From an uncultured Bryobacteraceae bacterium (GTDB lineage Bacteria > Acidobacteriota > Terriglobia > Bryobacterales > Bryobacteraceae), in the NCBI GenBank assembly GCA_938003835.1, contig CALKXJ010000026.1, forward strand, positions 53,846 to 117,845: a stretch of 64,000 bases of DNA. Direction: 5' to 3'. The notes beneath the pieces were generated by a model, which saw only the letters and a program-made list of their open reading frames with translations, had not been told where the DNA came from and did not search any database. Shown here piece by piece: positions 1 through 8,346 of this stretch (its first letter is position 1; every line of letters begins with the position of its first letter). The translations under genes were made by a program, and so were the position numbers.

Positions 1-2
1 CA

Positions 3-314
3 GCCAACCTGCTCAATCCCGAAGTGATCGTTCTCGGCGGTGACCTCATCCACGCGCAGGACCTCTTCCTGCCGCGCATCCGGGCCGAGCTCGCCCGACA
101 CGTGCTGCCGGAGATCTACGCCTCGCTCGAAGTGCGGTTTTCGGCCCTGGGCTTCGACAGCGGCTTGATCGGCGCCGCCTGTCTCGCCTTTCACGAGGCC
201 CTGCGCGAGCCGGCACTGTTCGCCAAGATGCTCCGCAGCGCCCGATCGCGCCCGGCTTCCGCCAACCTGGCCCGGCTCGCCGCCGCCCGGGGGTCGCGCG
301 CGGTGCGCCCCTGA
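3..314 (+). CDS. ROK-family protein (sugar kinase or transcriptional regulator), C-terminal part
   Basis: Only the last 103 codons are present; the gene enters from the left edge of the window. The segment reading NLLNPEVIVLGGDL, followed by an alpha-helical stretch and GLIGAACLA, matches the C-terminal subdomain of ROK proteins, where the first motif follows the sugar/ATP cleft and the second closes the fold. ROK proteins are either glucokinase/N-acetyl-sugar kinases or sugar-responsive repressors of the NagC/XylR type. The diagnostic N-terminal half (helix-turn-helix or ATP-binding DxGxT) is outside the window, so the two cannot be told apart. The downstream sugar-oxidising genes on the same strand fit either role. 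The tail after GAACLA is longer than usual (about 40 residues) and Arg/Ala-rich. Confidence 0.75.
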   Translation, partial: ANLLNPEVIVLGGDLIHAQDLFLPRIRAELARHVLPEIYASLEVRFSALGFDSGLIGAACLAFHEALREPALFAKMLRSARSRPASANLARLAAARGSRAVRP

Positions 315-388
315 GTCCCCCTCGCCCGAGCCCTCGCTGTTAGACTGAAGGGCGCCGCTGCTCGGACGCGCGGCGAAGGAGGTTGCAG

Positions 389-1684
389 ATGTCTCAAGGA
401 ACTGTCCACCGCAGGAGCTTTCTCGGCGCCATGGCGGCCGGGGCCTCCGCGGCGCGTGCGGGTCCGCGCCGCCGTGTCGCCATCGTCGGCACCGGAGTGC
501 GCGGCTCCGGCACCTGGGGCCGCGAGCTGCTCAAGTACCAGGGCCAGAATGTCGAAATCATCGCGCTGTGCGACATCAACCGGAAACGGCTCGAGGCAGC
601 CCGCCAACGCATCGGCATCGACGTAGCCACCTACACCAACCTGGAGCGCATGCTCCGCGAGACCAGACCGGATCTGCTGATCGTCACCACGCGCGACTCC
701 ACCCACCACGAGCAGATCATCCTCGCCATGGAGATGGGCTTCGATGTCTTGACCGAAAAGCCCATGACCACCGACGAGAAGAAATGCCAAGCGATCCTCG
801 ACACCGAGCGAAAGACCGGGCGCAAAGTCACCGTCGCTTTCAACTACCGGTATTCCAACACGGCCCAGAAGATCAAGGAGCTCTTGATGGAGGGCGCCAT
901 CGGCCAGGTCACCTCGGTGGACTTTCACTGGTACCTGGACGTCTACCACGGCGCGGACTACTTCCGCCGCTGGCATGCGTACCGCGCCAATTCCGGCACG
1001 CTGTGGGTCCACAAGGCCACGCATCATTTCGACCTGATCAACTGGTACCTGGCGGCCGACCCGGTCGAGGTCTTCGCCTACGCCGCGCTGCGCAAGTACG
1101 GCCGCAACGGCCCCTTCCGCGGGACCAACTGCCGCACCTGCCCGCACAAGAGCGACTGCCAGTTCTTCTGGGACATCACCAAGAGCCCGGAGCTGGTCAG
1201 CCTCTATGTCGAGGCCGAATCCGAAGACGGCTACATGCGCGACGCCTGCGTCTTTCGCAGCGACATCGACATCTGGGACACGATGGTGGCCAGCGTCCGC
1301 TACAGCTCCGGGGCGATGATGAGTTATTCGCTGAACGCCTTCATGCCGTACGAGGGTTACCATCTGGCCTTCAACGGCATGGACGGCCGCATCGAGGTGC
1401 GCGTCTACGAACGGCAGCCCTGGGAGGTCAAGCGCGAGGACGCCATCCGCGTGACGCGCAACTTCGGCAAGAGCGAGGTGATCGTGCTGCCGTACGCGCC
1501 GGGCGGCCACTTCGGCGCCGACCCCCGCCTGATGGCGATGATCTTCGAGCCGAACAAACCCGACCCGCTCGGCCAGCGCGCCGGCTCGCGCGCCGGCGCG
1601 ATGTCGCTGCTCACAGGCGTGGCGGCCGACCGCAGCGCCCTGACCGGCAAGCCCGTCCGGATTGCCGACCTCATCCGGCTCTGA
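389..1684 (+). CDS. Tat-exported Gfo/Idh/MocA family oxidoreductase
   Basis: NAD(P)-dependent sugar or inositol dehydrogenase-like protein of 431 residues. The N-terminus carries a twin-arginine signal (RRSFLG, residues 8-13, followed by an Ala-rich h-region), then a Rossmann nucleotide-binding motif (VAIVGTGVRG, about 30-39) and the conserved EKP motif (DVLTEKPMT). This is the usual arrangement in acidobacterial and planctomycete secreted Gfo/Idh/MocA proteins. A four-Cys cluster, CRTCPHKSDC, lies in the C-terminal domain; it is known in a subset of this family and may bind metal. Start choice: ATG 389 has AAGGAGG at 376-382, a better site than TTG 383. The next gene encodes a DUF1080 hydrolase, and such pairs are associated with oxidation and cleavage of 3-keto-sugars. 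The substrate is not known. Confidence 0.85.
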   Translation: MSQGTVHRRSFLGAMAAGASAARAGPRRRVAIVGTGVRGSGTWGRELLKYQGQNVEIIALCDINRKRLEAARQRIGIDVATYTNLERMLRETRPDLLIVTTRDSTHHEQIILAMEMGFDVLTEKPMTTDEKKCQAILDTERKTGRKVTVAFNYRYSNTAQKIKELLMEGAIGQVTSVDFHWYLDVYHGADYFRRWHAYRANSGTLWVHKATHHFDLINWYLAADPVEVFAYAALRKYGRNGPFRGTNCRTCPHKSDCQFFWDITKSPELVSLYVEAESEDGYMRDACVFRSDIDIWDTMVASVRYSSGAMMSYSLNAFMPYEGYHLAFNGMDGRIEVRVYERQPWEVKREDAIRVTRNFGKSEVIVLPYAPGGHFGADPRLMAMIFEPNKPDPLGQRAGSRAGAMSLLTGVAADRSALTGKPVRIADLIRL

Positions 1685-1705
1685 TTCTGCGTTAGAATCG
1701 GCGCT

Positions 1706-2302
1706 GTGAACCAGCACGGCGCCCTCGTTCTCCTGGCGGCGGCTCTCGTTGCCGCCGCCGCTGAGCCCGAGCCGTTATTCAACGGCAGGGACCTCGAAGG
1801 CTGGGACGGCGACCCGCGCCTGTGGCGCGTCGAGGACGGCATGATCGTCGGCTCGACCGAGGGCGTGGAGCTCGAAGCCAACTCGTTCCTGATCAGCCGG
1901 CGCACGTTCACCAACTTCCATCTCGCGCTCGAGGTGAAGCTGCGCAATCACAACTCCGGCATCCAGTTCCGCAGCGAGGCGCTGCCCGGCTGGGTGGTGC
2001 GCGGCCTTCAGGCCGACATGGCCGAGGACAACTGGTGGGGCTCGATCTACGAGGAACGCGGCACGCGGGGCGTCATTGTCAACGGCTGGAAGGGAAAGGC
2101 GGAAACCGTGGTCCGGCGCGGTGACTGGAACCGTTACGAGGTGCTCGCCAAAGGCGACTTCATCCAGCTCCGCGTCAACGGCCTCGTCACCGCTGAGCTT
2201 CAGGGCGAGCCCCCGCGCGCGGGCGTCATCGCGCTCCAACTGCATCGCGGCCCCCCGATGGAGGTCCGCTTCCGCAACATCCGGATCCGGGTTTTCGATT
2301 AG
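1706..2302 (+). CDS. Secreted DUF1080 protein (3-keto-disaccharide hydrolase family)
   Basis: A 198-residue protein with a hydrophobic signal peptide (residues 6-19, ending AAAA) followed by one concanavalin-like jelly-roll domain. The family hallmark LFNGRDLEGWDG lies directly after the signal, and the internal motifs NSGIQFRS, WGSIYEERGTRG, GDWNRYEV and GVIALQLH are all typical of DUF1080. Characterised relatives hydrolyse 3-keto-O-glycosides produced by Gfo/Idh/MocA oxidoreductases, and such an oxidoreductase is the gene immediately upstream (21 bp gap), so a joint role is likely. The start is GTG 1706. A -10-like TAGAAT at 1693-1698 ends 7 nt before it, so the gene may have its own leaderless transcript rather than depend on the upstream gene. 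Confidence 0.85.
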   Translation: MNQHGALVLLAAALVAAAAEPEPLFNGRDLEGWDGDPRLWRVEDGMIVGSTEGVELEANSFLISRRTFTNFHLALEVKLRNHNSGIQFRSEALPGWVVRGLQADMAEDNWWGSIYEERGTRGVIVNGWKGKAETVVRRGDWNRYEVLAKGDFIQLRVNGLVTAELQGEPPRAGVIALQLHRGPPMEVRFRNIRIRVFD

Positions 2303-2313
2303 CCCGCCGGCCC

Positions 2314-4506
2314 CTATTGCTTGAGCCGCAACAGGAGCACCGCGTCGCCCCCGAGCTCGAGCGTCTCCCCGCCGGAGACCAGACGCGCCGCCTCCAGGCG
2401 CTGCCACCGGCCTTCCCGAAACAGCTCGGCGCTGCGGACCGAGCTCAGGGGTTGAGGCAGCTCGGCGGGCCGGATCCGGCAGGTGATGCTCCTGGCCTGT
2501 TCCTCGAGATTGGCCACGAGCACATAAGCTTCTCCCGAGCGGCTGTAAACGGCGGAGCTTGTACCCCGGTCGCTCAGGAGCACCGCCCGGTTGCGCCACC
2601 CCTCGAAGCGGTACTGCTCGAGATCGCCGAGGGGCTTCAGGATCTTGTAGAGCTCCACCGCTTCTTCGCTCGCCGGCCAGGGCGCCACCGAGGTCATCAA
2701 GGTGGCGATGGCGTGCTGGCGCCGCAGCCGCTTCGGGGCCCCCGCGGCAATCGTGCCGTAGCCGATCACCGCCCGCGGCCGCGCTCCGACGAAGTCCCAC
2801 TCGAGCGGCAACTCCTCGGGCGGCGGCACGGAGACGGAGAGCTTGCCGTAGCTGAACTCCATCCCGACCACGTAGTTGGCGAAGTTCTCCGTGGCGAACA
2901 TCGGCGCTAGCGTGTTGTGCAGGATCATGATGCCGTTTGGGCCGACGCGCCTCCGCGTCCATTCCATCAGATCGATCAGCTCGTCGATGTCCCAGTGCGC
3001 CGTCTCGGAGATGGCCGCCGCGCCCAGGCCCTTTTCGCCCGTCACCCCGTTCCACGCCTTGCCGACATGCAGCGGGTTGTTGCAGAACATGGCGAGGTTC
3101 CAGTCGTAGTAAGTGCCGTCGAAGGCGTGGTTGTCGAGCACACGGTCCACGGAGAACTTCAGGAAATCGAGCCAGCCGGACTTCAGGCACATGTGGGCGC
3201 CATAGTAATCGTTGGGCCGGAGGTTCGCCTGGTCGTCCACGATGCGCCCCCAGACGGTGCCGTACCTGGCGAATTCAGGCGTGCTCTGGTGAAGCTCGTG
3301 GTTGGAGAAGTAGGGCGCCGTCTTCATCCCGTACTTGTGGATGGTGGCGATGACGCGGTCCATCTTCTTCATCTCTTCCGGCGGATACGGCGGGTAGCTG
3401 CCGTCGCGCCAGAACAGCCCGTCGCCGTGGGCGTCGCCGTCATTGTGCAGGTGCATGGTGGTGATGCCGTCCTCGGCGTTCTTGCGAATGTCCTCCTCGG
3501 AAACCCACTGACCGCGGTTGACCGCATAGGAGCGGTTGAGCCAAGGATTCCAGGCATGACCCTCGAGGATCGGAATCCCCAGATCGTAGGCAAACCGGTA
3601 GGTTCCCTGAAGCGCGACATTGCCGCCCTTGGGCAGCTCATAGCGCGTCGAGAGAATCACCGGATAGATGGCGACCGCCACACCGAGCGGATCCGTGCTG
3701 GCGGAGGCTTCGAAATAGCCGGTGCCCGGCTCACCCGTCAACTGGTAGTCCCACTGATACAAATCGTCGGAGACGAACCACTCGATTCCCTCCACCCCGC
3801 GGTTGGCGAAGACCGCATAAAGGGGAATCTGGCGCGTCCGCATCGGCAGGTCGAAGTGGGTGCCCGGCCGGATCTTGCCCCAGCGTCGGATCTGCCCTCC
3901 GCGCCAACTGAACAGCTCCGGATCCATCATCTCGCGAATGCCGGGGCGGTAGCCGTAGTCGGTCAGGCTCGGATCGAGCACCGTGCCGAGAACCTTGAAG
4001 TGACGAACGCGCGCCGGTTGAGGCCCCGCGATCAGCTCCTTTCGGATGCGCACGTAGCCCCAGCGGTACTCGTAGGTCGTCCGCGTGCGCAGGCCGCTCG
4101 GCGAGCCGGCGGTGTCGGCCAGCGCCGCCTCCACCGTTACCGTGACGGAGGGGCCTGGACCGGAGTCTGTCACCCTGGGGGCGCGGTCGCTGAGATCGCT
4201 GAAAATGAGCCTGGTCATCGCCTCGCGCTCGGAGGCCAGCTCGTTCGGAGGACTCGCAAGCTGGACGGCCGTTTCTATCGGGCGCACCAGCAGGTTCGCC
4301 GCGCGCCCGTGAGTGAGGCGGATGCGGGCGATGGCGCCTCCGCGCTCGAGGTCGTGTTCGAAGAGCCAGTAGCGGGTCGAGACGGCGAGCGTCCGCTCGG
4401 CGCGCGTCACCTCGATGGTGTCGGGCCACCAGGCGCGCGGCGCGGCAGGCTGCGCGGCCGAGACGGTCGCCGAACAGGCGGCGACGACAAACAGGGAGTA
4501 TCTCAT
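2314..4506 (-). CDS. Secreted glycosidase-like TIM-barrel protein
   Basis: A 730-residue protein with a signal peptide (MRYSLFVVAACSATVSAAQ). An N-terminal beta-sandwich of about 300 residues is followed by a TIM-barrel-like region: AWNPWLNRSY, MHLHNDGDAHGDGLFW, MKTAPYFSNHELHQ, FDGTYYDWN and MILHNTLAPMF. Asp residues in FDGTYYDW sit where clan GH-D/GH31-type enzymes carry catalytic or substrate Asp residues. A small beta domain (LSDRGTSSAVYSR to LLLRLKQ) closes the protein. It resembles uncharacterised secreted glycosyl-hydrolase-like proteins (DUF6259-like). I cannot assign a GH family or substrate. Start ATG 4506 has a GGAG site 8-11 nt upstream and directly precedes the signal peptide; upstream in-frame ATGs lack both. 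The gene converges on the DUF1080 gene with 11 bp between them. Confidence 0.65.
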   Translation of the reverse strand: MRYSLFVVAACSATVSAAQPAAPRAWWPDTIEVTRAERTLAVSTRYWLFEHDLERGGAIARIRLTHGRAANLLVRPIETAVQLASPPNELASEREAMTRLIFSDLSDRAPRVTDSGPGPSVTVTVEAALADTAGSPSGLRTRTTYEYRWGYVRIRKELIAGPQPARVRHFKVLGTVLDPSLTDYGYRPGIREMMDPELFSWRGGQIRRWGKIRPGTHFDLPMRTRQIPLYAVFANRGVEGIEWFVSDDLYQWDYQLTGEPGTGYFEASASTDPLGVAVAIYPVILSTRYELPKGGNVALQGTYRFAYDLGIPILEGHAWNPWLNRSYAVNRGQWVSEEDIRKNAEDGITTMHLHNDGDAHGDGLFWRDGSYPPYPPEEMKKMDRVIATIHKYGMKTAPYFSNHELHQSTPEFARYGTVWGRIVDDQANLRPNDYYGAHMCLKSGWLDFLKFSVDRVLDNHAFDGTYYDWNLAMFCNNPLHVGKAWNGVTGEKGLGAAAISETAHWDIDELIDLMEWTRRRVGPNGIMILHNTLAPMFATENFANYVVGMEFSYGKLSVSVPPPEELPLEWDFVGARPRAVIGYGTIAAGAPKRLRRQHAIATLMTSVAPWPASEEAVELYKILKPLGDLEQYRFEGWRNRAVLLSDRGTSSAVYSRSGEAYVLVANLEEQARSITCRIRPAELPQPLSSVRSAELFREGRWQRLEAARLVSGGETLELGGDAVLLLRLKQ

Positions 4507-4530
4507 CTTCTGCTCCGGAACTTCCCCGCA

Positions 4531-4538
4531 ATTATAAT
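4531..4538. promoter_or_regulatory. Shared AT-rich -10 region between divergent genes
   Basis: The 61 bp between the divergent glycosidase-like gene (minus) and the tail-collar gene (plus) contain ATTATAAT. It reads as TATAAT on the plus strand (4533-4538) and on the minus strand (4536-4531). Distances to the starts (29 nt to ATG 4568, 24 nt to ATG 4506) allow a -10 in either direction. I found no good TTGACA-like -35 at 17 bp on either side. Confidence 0.4.
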
Positions 4539-4567
4539 GAAGGCTCCCCAAGCGAGGTGCGCGCGGC

Positions 4568-5131
4568 ATGATGCGGATTCTCTGTCTCGGCCTTCTTTCG
4601 GTGATGGCGGCGTGGGGCCAGACGCCGGGTGAGCTCCCGGTGGGCGCCATCGTCGCCTATTTCGGCGACACTGCCGCCCTGCCCGGGCACTGGCGGCTGT
4701 GCGACGGCAGCGTGGTGGAGGATCCGGCCTCGCCGCTTGCCGGCAAGGCCCTCCCCGATCTGCGCGGGCGCTTCCTGCGCGGCGCGGGCTGCTGCGAGCC
4801 GGAGGATGAGCCGGGCGCCTCGGGCGGGCGTGACCAGGCCCCGGCGCACTCGCACCCCTTCAGCGCCAGCACGAACAACGTCTGGTTTTCTTCGACCAGC
4901 GTCTATGGCTGGAGCGATGAGGCCGCCCTCGCCGATGGGAGCCACGGCCGTACGCGTGCGAAGCGCCACGCGGCGCTCACCGTCCCCCGCTCGCCCACGG
5001 GCCGCGGCCCCTGGCCAAGCCACGGCCACATGGCCGGCAGCGCCTCTTTTTCCGGGGCCACGGCCAACAGCGGCGCGCACGACAACCGGCCCGCTTTCGT
5101 CTCGCTCCACTTCATCATCCGGATCAAGTAG
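4568..5131 (+). CDS. Secreted phage tail-collar-domain protein
   Basis: A 187-residue protein with a signal peptide (residues 1-18, cleavage after WGQ). The mature part begins [12 protein letters not shown], followed by [10 protein letters not shown], then [13 protein letters not shown], a His/Gly/Ser-rich central region, and ends [15 protein letters not shown]. These are the landmarks of the phage tail-collar/microcystin-dependent-protein fold: start LPVGTI, Wxx[11 protein letters not shown] and a terminal NxPPY-type IIK strand. Here the domain is exported by a signal peptide and no phage genes surround it, so it is probably a surface or extracellular protein rather than a prophage piece. 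The stop codon directly abuts the start of rlmH (0 bp), implying co-transcription. Function unknown. Confidence 0.75.
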   Translation: MMRILCLGLLSVMAAWGQTPGELPVGAIVAYFGDTAALPGHWRLCDGSVVEDPASPLAGKALPDLRGRFLRGAGCCEPEDEPGASGGRDQAPAHSHPFSASTNNVWFSSTSVYGWSDEAALADGSHGRTRAKRHAALTVPRSPTGRGPWPSHGHMAGSASFSGATANSGAHDNRPAFVSLHFIIRIK

Positions 5132-5551
5132 GTGCGGATCTTTGTCTATTACCTCGGCCGGCCGCGTGACCCGCATGCCAACGCGCTCGCCGAGGAGTTC
5201 ATCAAGCGCAGCCGCCGTTGGGCGCCCGTCGAGATGCGCGAGGTCGACCCCCGGCGCGCCGAGAGCTGGAGCAAGCCGGCCGGCGCCGCCCGCATCGCGC
5301 TCGATCCCGCCGGGAGGTTGCTCGATTCGGCGGCCTTCCTCGACCTGGTCCGCGAGGCGGAACACGCCGGGCGGGACCTGGTCTTTCTGGTGGGTGGAGC
5401 CGAGGGACTACCCCGAGACTGGCGCGAGTCGGCCCAAATGTTGCTGTCGCTCACGCCGCTGACGCTGCCGCACGAGCTCGCGCGCGCCATCTTGGCTGAG
5501 CAGATTTACCGGGCCCTGGCCACGCTGCGCGGCCATCCCTACCCGCGCTGA
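5132..5551 (+). CDS. rlmH: 23S rRNA (pseudouridine1915-N3)-methyltransferase RlmH
   Basis: SPOUT-class SAM methyltransferase that methylates pseudouridine 1915 in helix 69 of 23S rRNA on 70S ribosomes. At 139 residues it is a little shorter than the usual 155. The C-terminal half is clear: LVFLVGGAEGLP (SAM-binding knot), then LSLTPLTLPHELARAILAEQIYRA and the final GHPYPR, matching the family LTLPHxLxRxxLxEQxYRA and HPYH signatures. The first 60 residues are divergent. The start is a GTG abutting the TAG stop of the upstream gene with no clear ribosome-binding site, so translation is probably coupled to it. Confidence 0.9.
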   Translation: MRIFVYYLGRPRDPHANALAEEFIKRSRRWAPVEMREVDPRRAESWSKPAGAARIALDPAGRLLDSAAFLDLVREAEHAGRDLVFLVGGAEGLPRDWRESAQMLLSLTPLTLPHELARAILAEQIYRALATLRGHPYPR

Positions 5552-5637
5552 GCGGACCGCCAGGCCGGTCGAGCCGAAGTCGGAATCGCTCCCGGCACGC
5601 GAACGAGGGCTATGCACGCGACACTACGGCTCTGCCG

Positions 5638-5857
5638 GTCTCGGAGCGCATCGTCATCGATCCCGAGATCCTCGCCGGCAAGCCGGTAATCGGCGGCACG
5701 CGTATTGGAGCTCATCCTCGATCTGCTGGCGGCCGATCAGTCGGAAAACGACATTCTCGCCAGCTATCCGGGCCTCGTGCGCGCGGATATCCTCGCCTGC
5801 CTCGCTTATGCCAGCCATCTGGCTCACAAGTACAAAGCATTCCCGATTCCGGCCTGA
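5638..5857 (+). pseudogene. Broken DUF433 (antitoxin-like) gene
   Basis: Read across a frameshift near 5705, this region encodes SERIVIDPEILAGKPVIGGTRI, then in a second frame ELILDLLAADQSENDILASYPGL and a C-terminal ILACLAYASH. These are the hallmarks of DUF433, a small winged-helix domain usually found as the antitoxin of DUF433-DUF5615 pairs. The reading frame is lost right after GGTRI, where intact members continue IPVELIL. No ATG in the proper frame begins the N-terminal half. Its TGA (5855-5857) abuts the ATG of the next remnant, preserving the toxin-antitoxin gene order. Confidence 0.7.
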
Positions 5858-6001
5858 ATGCGGCTGCTCGCCGAGGAGAATTTTCCGAAGCCGATCGTGG
5901 AGGCGCTTCACGGCGAGGCCGAGGCTCGCCCGCTGCTCGCACCGGATGCGAGACGGCTAAACAGCAATCCGGCTGACGCCGCTCAACAGACGGCTACTTG
6001 A
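5858..6001 (+). pseudogene. Truncated DUF5615 (PIN-like toxin) remnant
   Basis: The frame begins MRLLAEENFPKPIVEAL, the N-terminal hallmark of DUF5615 PIN-like proteins (usually MxxLxDENxPxxxxxxLR, about 110 residues). It then falls into unrelated sequence and stops after 47 codons inside the 3' end of the convergent ABC ATPase gene. The metal-binding Asp usual at position 6 is Glu here, and every later catalytic acid is gone. It starts directly after the DUF433 stop. I read the pair as a decayed toxin-antitoxin module left between rlmH and the ABC gene. Confidence 0.65.
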
Positions 6002-6731
6002 TCCGTTCGTCCTTCTCGATCTTGCCGTCGCGCAGGTGGACGATGCGGTGGGCGTGCATGGCGATGTCGTGTTCGTGCGTCACCAGCACGATCGTGTTGC
6101 CCTGCTGGTGCAAGCGGTCGAACAGCGCCATGATCTCGTTGCCGGTGGCGCTGTCCAGGTTCCCGGTGGGCTCGTCGGCGAGCAGGATCGACGGGTTGTT
6201 CACCAGCGCCCGCGCGATGGCCACTCTCTGGCGCTGGCCGCCGGAAAGTTCGCTCGGCTTGTGATACATGCGGTGCTCGAGATCGACGTTGCGCAGCGCC
6301 TGGCGCGCCCGCTCCTCGCGCACCTCGGCGGGCAGGCCGGCGTAGATCAGCGGCAGCTCGACATTGTGCAGCGCCGTCGCCCGCGGCAGAAGGTTGAAGG
6401 TCTGGAAGACGAAGCCGATCTCCTTGTTGCGGATTCGCGCCAGCTCGTCGTCATCCAGATCGCTCACCAGCCGGCCGTTGATGTAGTAAAGGCCCTTGGT
6501 GGGCGTATCCAGGCAGCCGATCAGGTTCATCAAAGTGGACTTGCCCGAACCGGAAGGCCCCATGAGCGCCACGTATTCGCCGCGCCGGATCTCCAGATCG
6601 ACGCCGGCGACCGCGTGGATCTCCTGGTCGCCCATGATGTAGGTCTTCCACAAATCGTAGGTGCGGATGACAATGCCGTCTCGCCGGAGCTGCTCGCCCC
6701 GGTCCGAAATCACCTCGGCTGCCTGTGCCAT
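5994..6731 (-). CDS. ABC transporter ATP-binding protein, MacB/LolD type
   Basis: A 245-residue ATPase subunit. Walker A is GPSGSGKST (about 58-66), the Q-loop is FVFQTFN (about 108-114), the signature is LSGGQRQR (162-169), Walker B is [12 protein letters not shown] (about 182-193), and the H-loop is VTHEHD. The [10 protein letters not shown] form and the lack of any fused membrane domain place it with LolD/FtsE/MacB-type export ATPases. It lies downstream of a MacA-like adaptor on the same strand (65 bp gap), so the two probably work together in tripartite export or lipoprotein/antibiotic efflux. The matching FtsX/MacB permease is missing from the window. ATG 6731 (CTGGAGCG upstream) is preferred over ATG 6752. 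Confidence 0.9.
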   Translation of the reverse strand: MAQAAEVISDRGEQLRRDGIVIRTYDLWKTYIMGDQEIHAVAGVDLEIRRGEYVALMGPSGSGKSTLMNLIGCLDTPTKGLYYINGRLVSDLDDDELARIRNKEIGFVFQTFNLLPRATALHNVELPLIYAGLPAEVREERARQALRNVDLEHRMYHKPSELSGGQRQRVAIARALVNNPSILLADEPTGNLDSATGNEIMALFDRLHQQGNTIVLVTHEHDIAMHAHRIVHLRDGKIEKDERIK

Positions 6732-6796
6732 GCTTTCTCGCTCCAGAATCAAACTGTTATGGCGCTGCCCGCTTCGCCCGCGTTACCCTGCCCGCC

Positions 6797-8218
6797 TCAG
6801 GACTCCGTTCTTGCCGGCGCCCGGTTGTCCACCTTGATCCGCGCCTCGTTGCGAATCGTGCGGATCACCTTGTAACTGCCGGTGACGATCTCCTCGCCCT
6901 CGTTCAGGCCCTCCAGCACCTCGATGTCGGTGGCGCCCGTAATGCCGGTCTTCACCTCGCGGAACTGTGCCTTCTCGCCGCTCACCACGAAGACGCCCTG
7001 GATCTCCTTTCTGCGCTCGCGCTCGCGCGCCGGGTCGGGCGGGGTTGCAGCCTCAACCCCCTGCCTGGGCGCCTCGAGATCCCCTTTCTGGCGCACCGTG
7101 AGCGCCTGGATCGGAATGGTGAGCACCTTGTCGCGCGTCGCCGTCGTGATCTTCGCGGTGCAGGAGAGCCCCGGGCGGATCTCGGCGGGCGGGTTCTCGA
7201 GCGCGATGACCACCTTGAAGTCTTTGGCCTCCTGGCTCGAGATGGCGCTCTGGGAGGCGGCCAGGCCCGTCGACCGCAGAATCGCCGTGTTGCCGATCTC
7301 GATCACCTTGCCCTGGAAAACCTTGTCCGGAATGGCGTCGATGGTGACGTCAGCCTGCTGGCCGAGCTTGACGTTCACAATATCGGTCTCGTCCACCTTG
7401 ACCTCGGCCGTGATCAGCGACATGTCGGCGATGGTCATAATGAGGCTGGCCGGCGAATTCTGAATGCCCGGCACCACGGTCTCGCCGACGCGCACCGGCA
7501 GGTTGGTCACCACGCCGTCGATCGGGGAGATGGCGAACGTGCGCTGGAGCAGGTCGGCGGCGCGCCTGAGGTTTGCCGAGGCCAGCGCCACGCGTTTCTG
7601 TGCCGCTGCAAGTTGGGAAGCCAGTTGCGCCCGCTGCGCCTCCGCCTGGCTTCGCCGCGCTTCGGCTTCCCGCACGGCGGCCGAAAACGCTTCAAAGTCG
7701 GCCTTGCGCTGGTCGAACTCCTGCCTTGAAATCAATTTCTGTTCGTAAAGCTGCCGTGCGCGCTCAAAGAACAGGCGGGCCCGCTCGAGCTCGGCTTTCG
7801 CCCGGTCCACTCCTGCCTGGGCGGTGAGCAGGTTCTCGTCGGCGGCCCGGAGCGAGGCCTCCGCCGCCGCCGATTCAGCCTCGGCCGAGGAGAGCGCCGC
7901 GCGCTGCGCCGCCACCTCCGCTTCCGGCTGCACCGACTCGAGCCGCGCCAGCAACTGGCCCTTTTTCACCGGCTGGCCCTCGACGACGGCGATCTCGACG
8001 ATGCGCGCCGGCCCCGCCGTGTTCGCTCCGATGTTGATGTAATTGCGCGGCTTGATCTCCCCCGAGGCCGTCACCAGGGCCACCAGATCCTGGCGGACGA
8101 CCTTCCCCGTCTGCACCGTGACGATGCCCCGCCGGCTGTACCGGACTCCGCCGAAAACCCCGCCGGCAATGACAAGCACCGCCAGGATGGCGATCAGCAG
8201 CTTCCACTTCCGCTTCAC
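6797..8218 (-). CDS. MacA/HlyD-family periplasmic adaptor subunit
   Basis: Membrane-fusion protein of 473 residues for a tripartite efflux system. It has one N-terminal membrane anchor (about residues 6-28), then the first lipoyl half (GEIKPRNYINIGAN to VVEGQPVKKGQLLARL), a long Ala/Glu/Arg-rich coiled-coil hairpin (about 95-225), the second lipoyl half (TFAISPIDGVVTNLPVRVGETV) and beta-barrel/membrane-proximal domains ending with the GxYKVI strand. The length and the VVxGQxVKKGQLL motif are typical. A Pro/Arg-rich insert (about 385-400) lies between the beta-barrel and membrane-proximal regions. The GTG start at 8218 follows a purine-rich GAGGAGGAGACGAGGAG site. The partner ATPase is the next gene. 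Confidence 0.9.
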   Translation of the reverse strand: MKRKWKLLIAILAVLVIAGGVFGGVRYSRRGIVTVQTGKVVRQDLVALVTASGEIKPRNYINIGANTAGPARIVEIAVVEGQPVKKGQLLARLESVQPEAEVAAQRAALSSAEAESAAAEASLRAADENLLTAQAGVDRAKAELERARLFFERARQLYEQKLISRQEFDQRKADFEAFSAAVREAEARRSQAEAQRAQLASQLAAAQKRVALASANLRRAADLLQRTFAISPIDGVVTNLPVRVGETVVPGIQNSPASLIMTIADMSLITAEVKVDETDIVNVKLGQQADVTIDAIPDKVFQGKVIEIGNTAILRSTGLAASQSAISSQEAKDFKVVIALENPPAEIRPGLSCTAKITTATRDKVLTIPIQALTVRQKGDLEAPRQGVEAATPPDPARERERRKEIQGVFVVSGEKAQFREVKTGITGATDIEVLEGLNEGEEIVTGSYKVIRTIRNEARIKVDNRAPARTES

Positions 8219-8346
8219 AGGGTGCTCCTCGTCTCCTCCTCTATAAGACGCAGTTTCGGAGGTAGGAGTTCATTAATTCCATCCTACCATTACGGCCTTT
8301 GAGCCCCTTTTGTTGCCGGGGATTTCTCCGATGCGCCGCCCGCCGC

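Noticed and set aside
2917..4632. Long open frame on the plus strand opposite the glycosidase-like gene
   Set aside because: No family signature or ribosome-binding site. The minus-strand frame has a signal peptide and a conserved barrel pattern.
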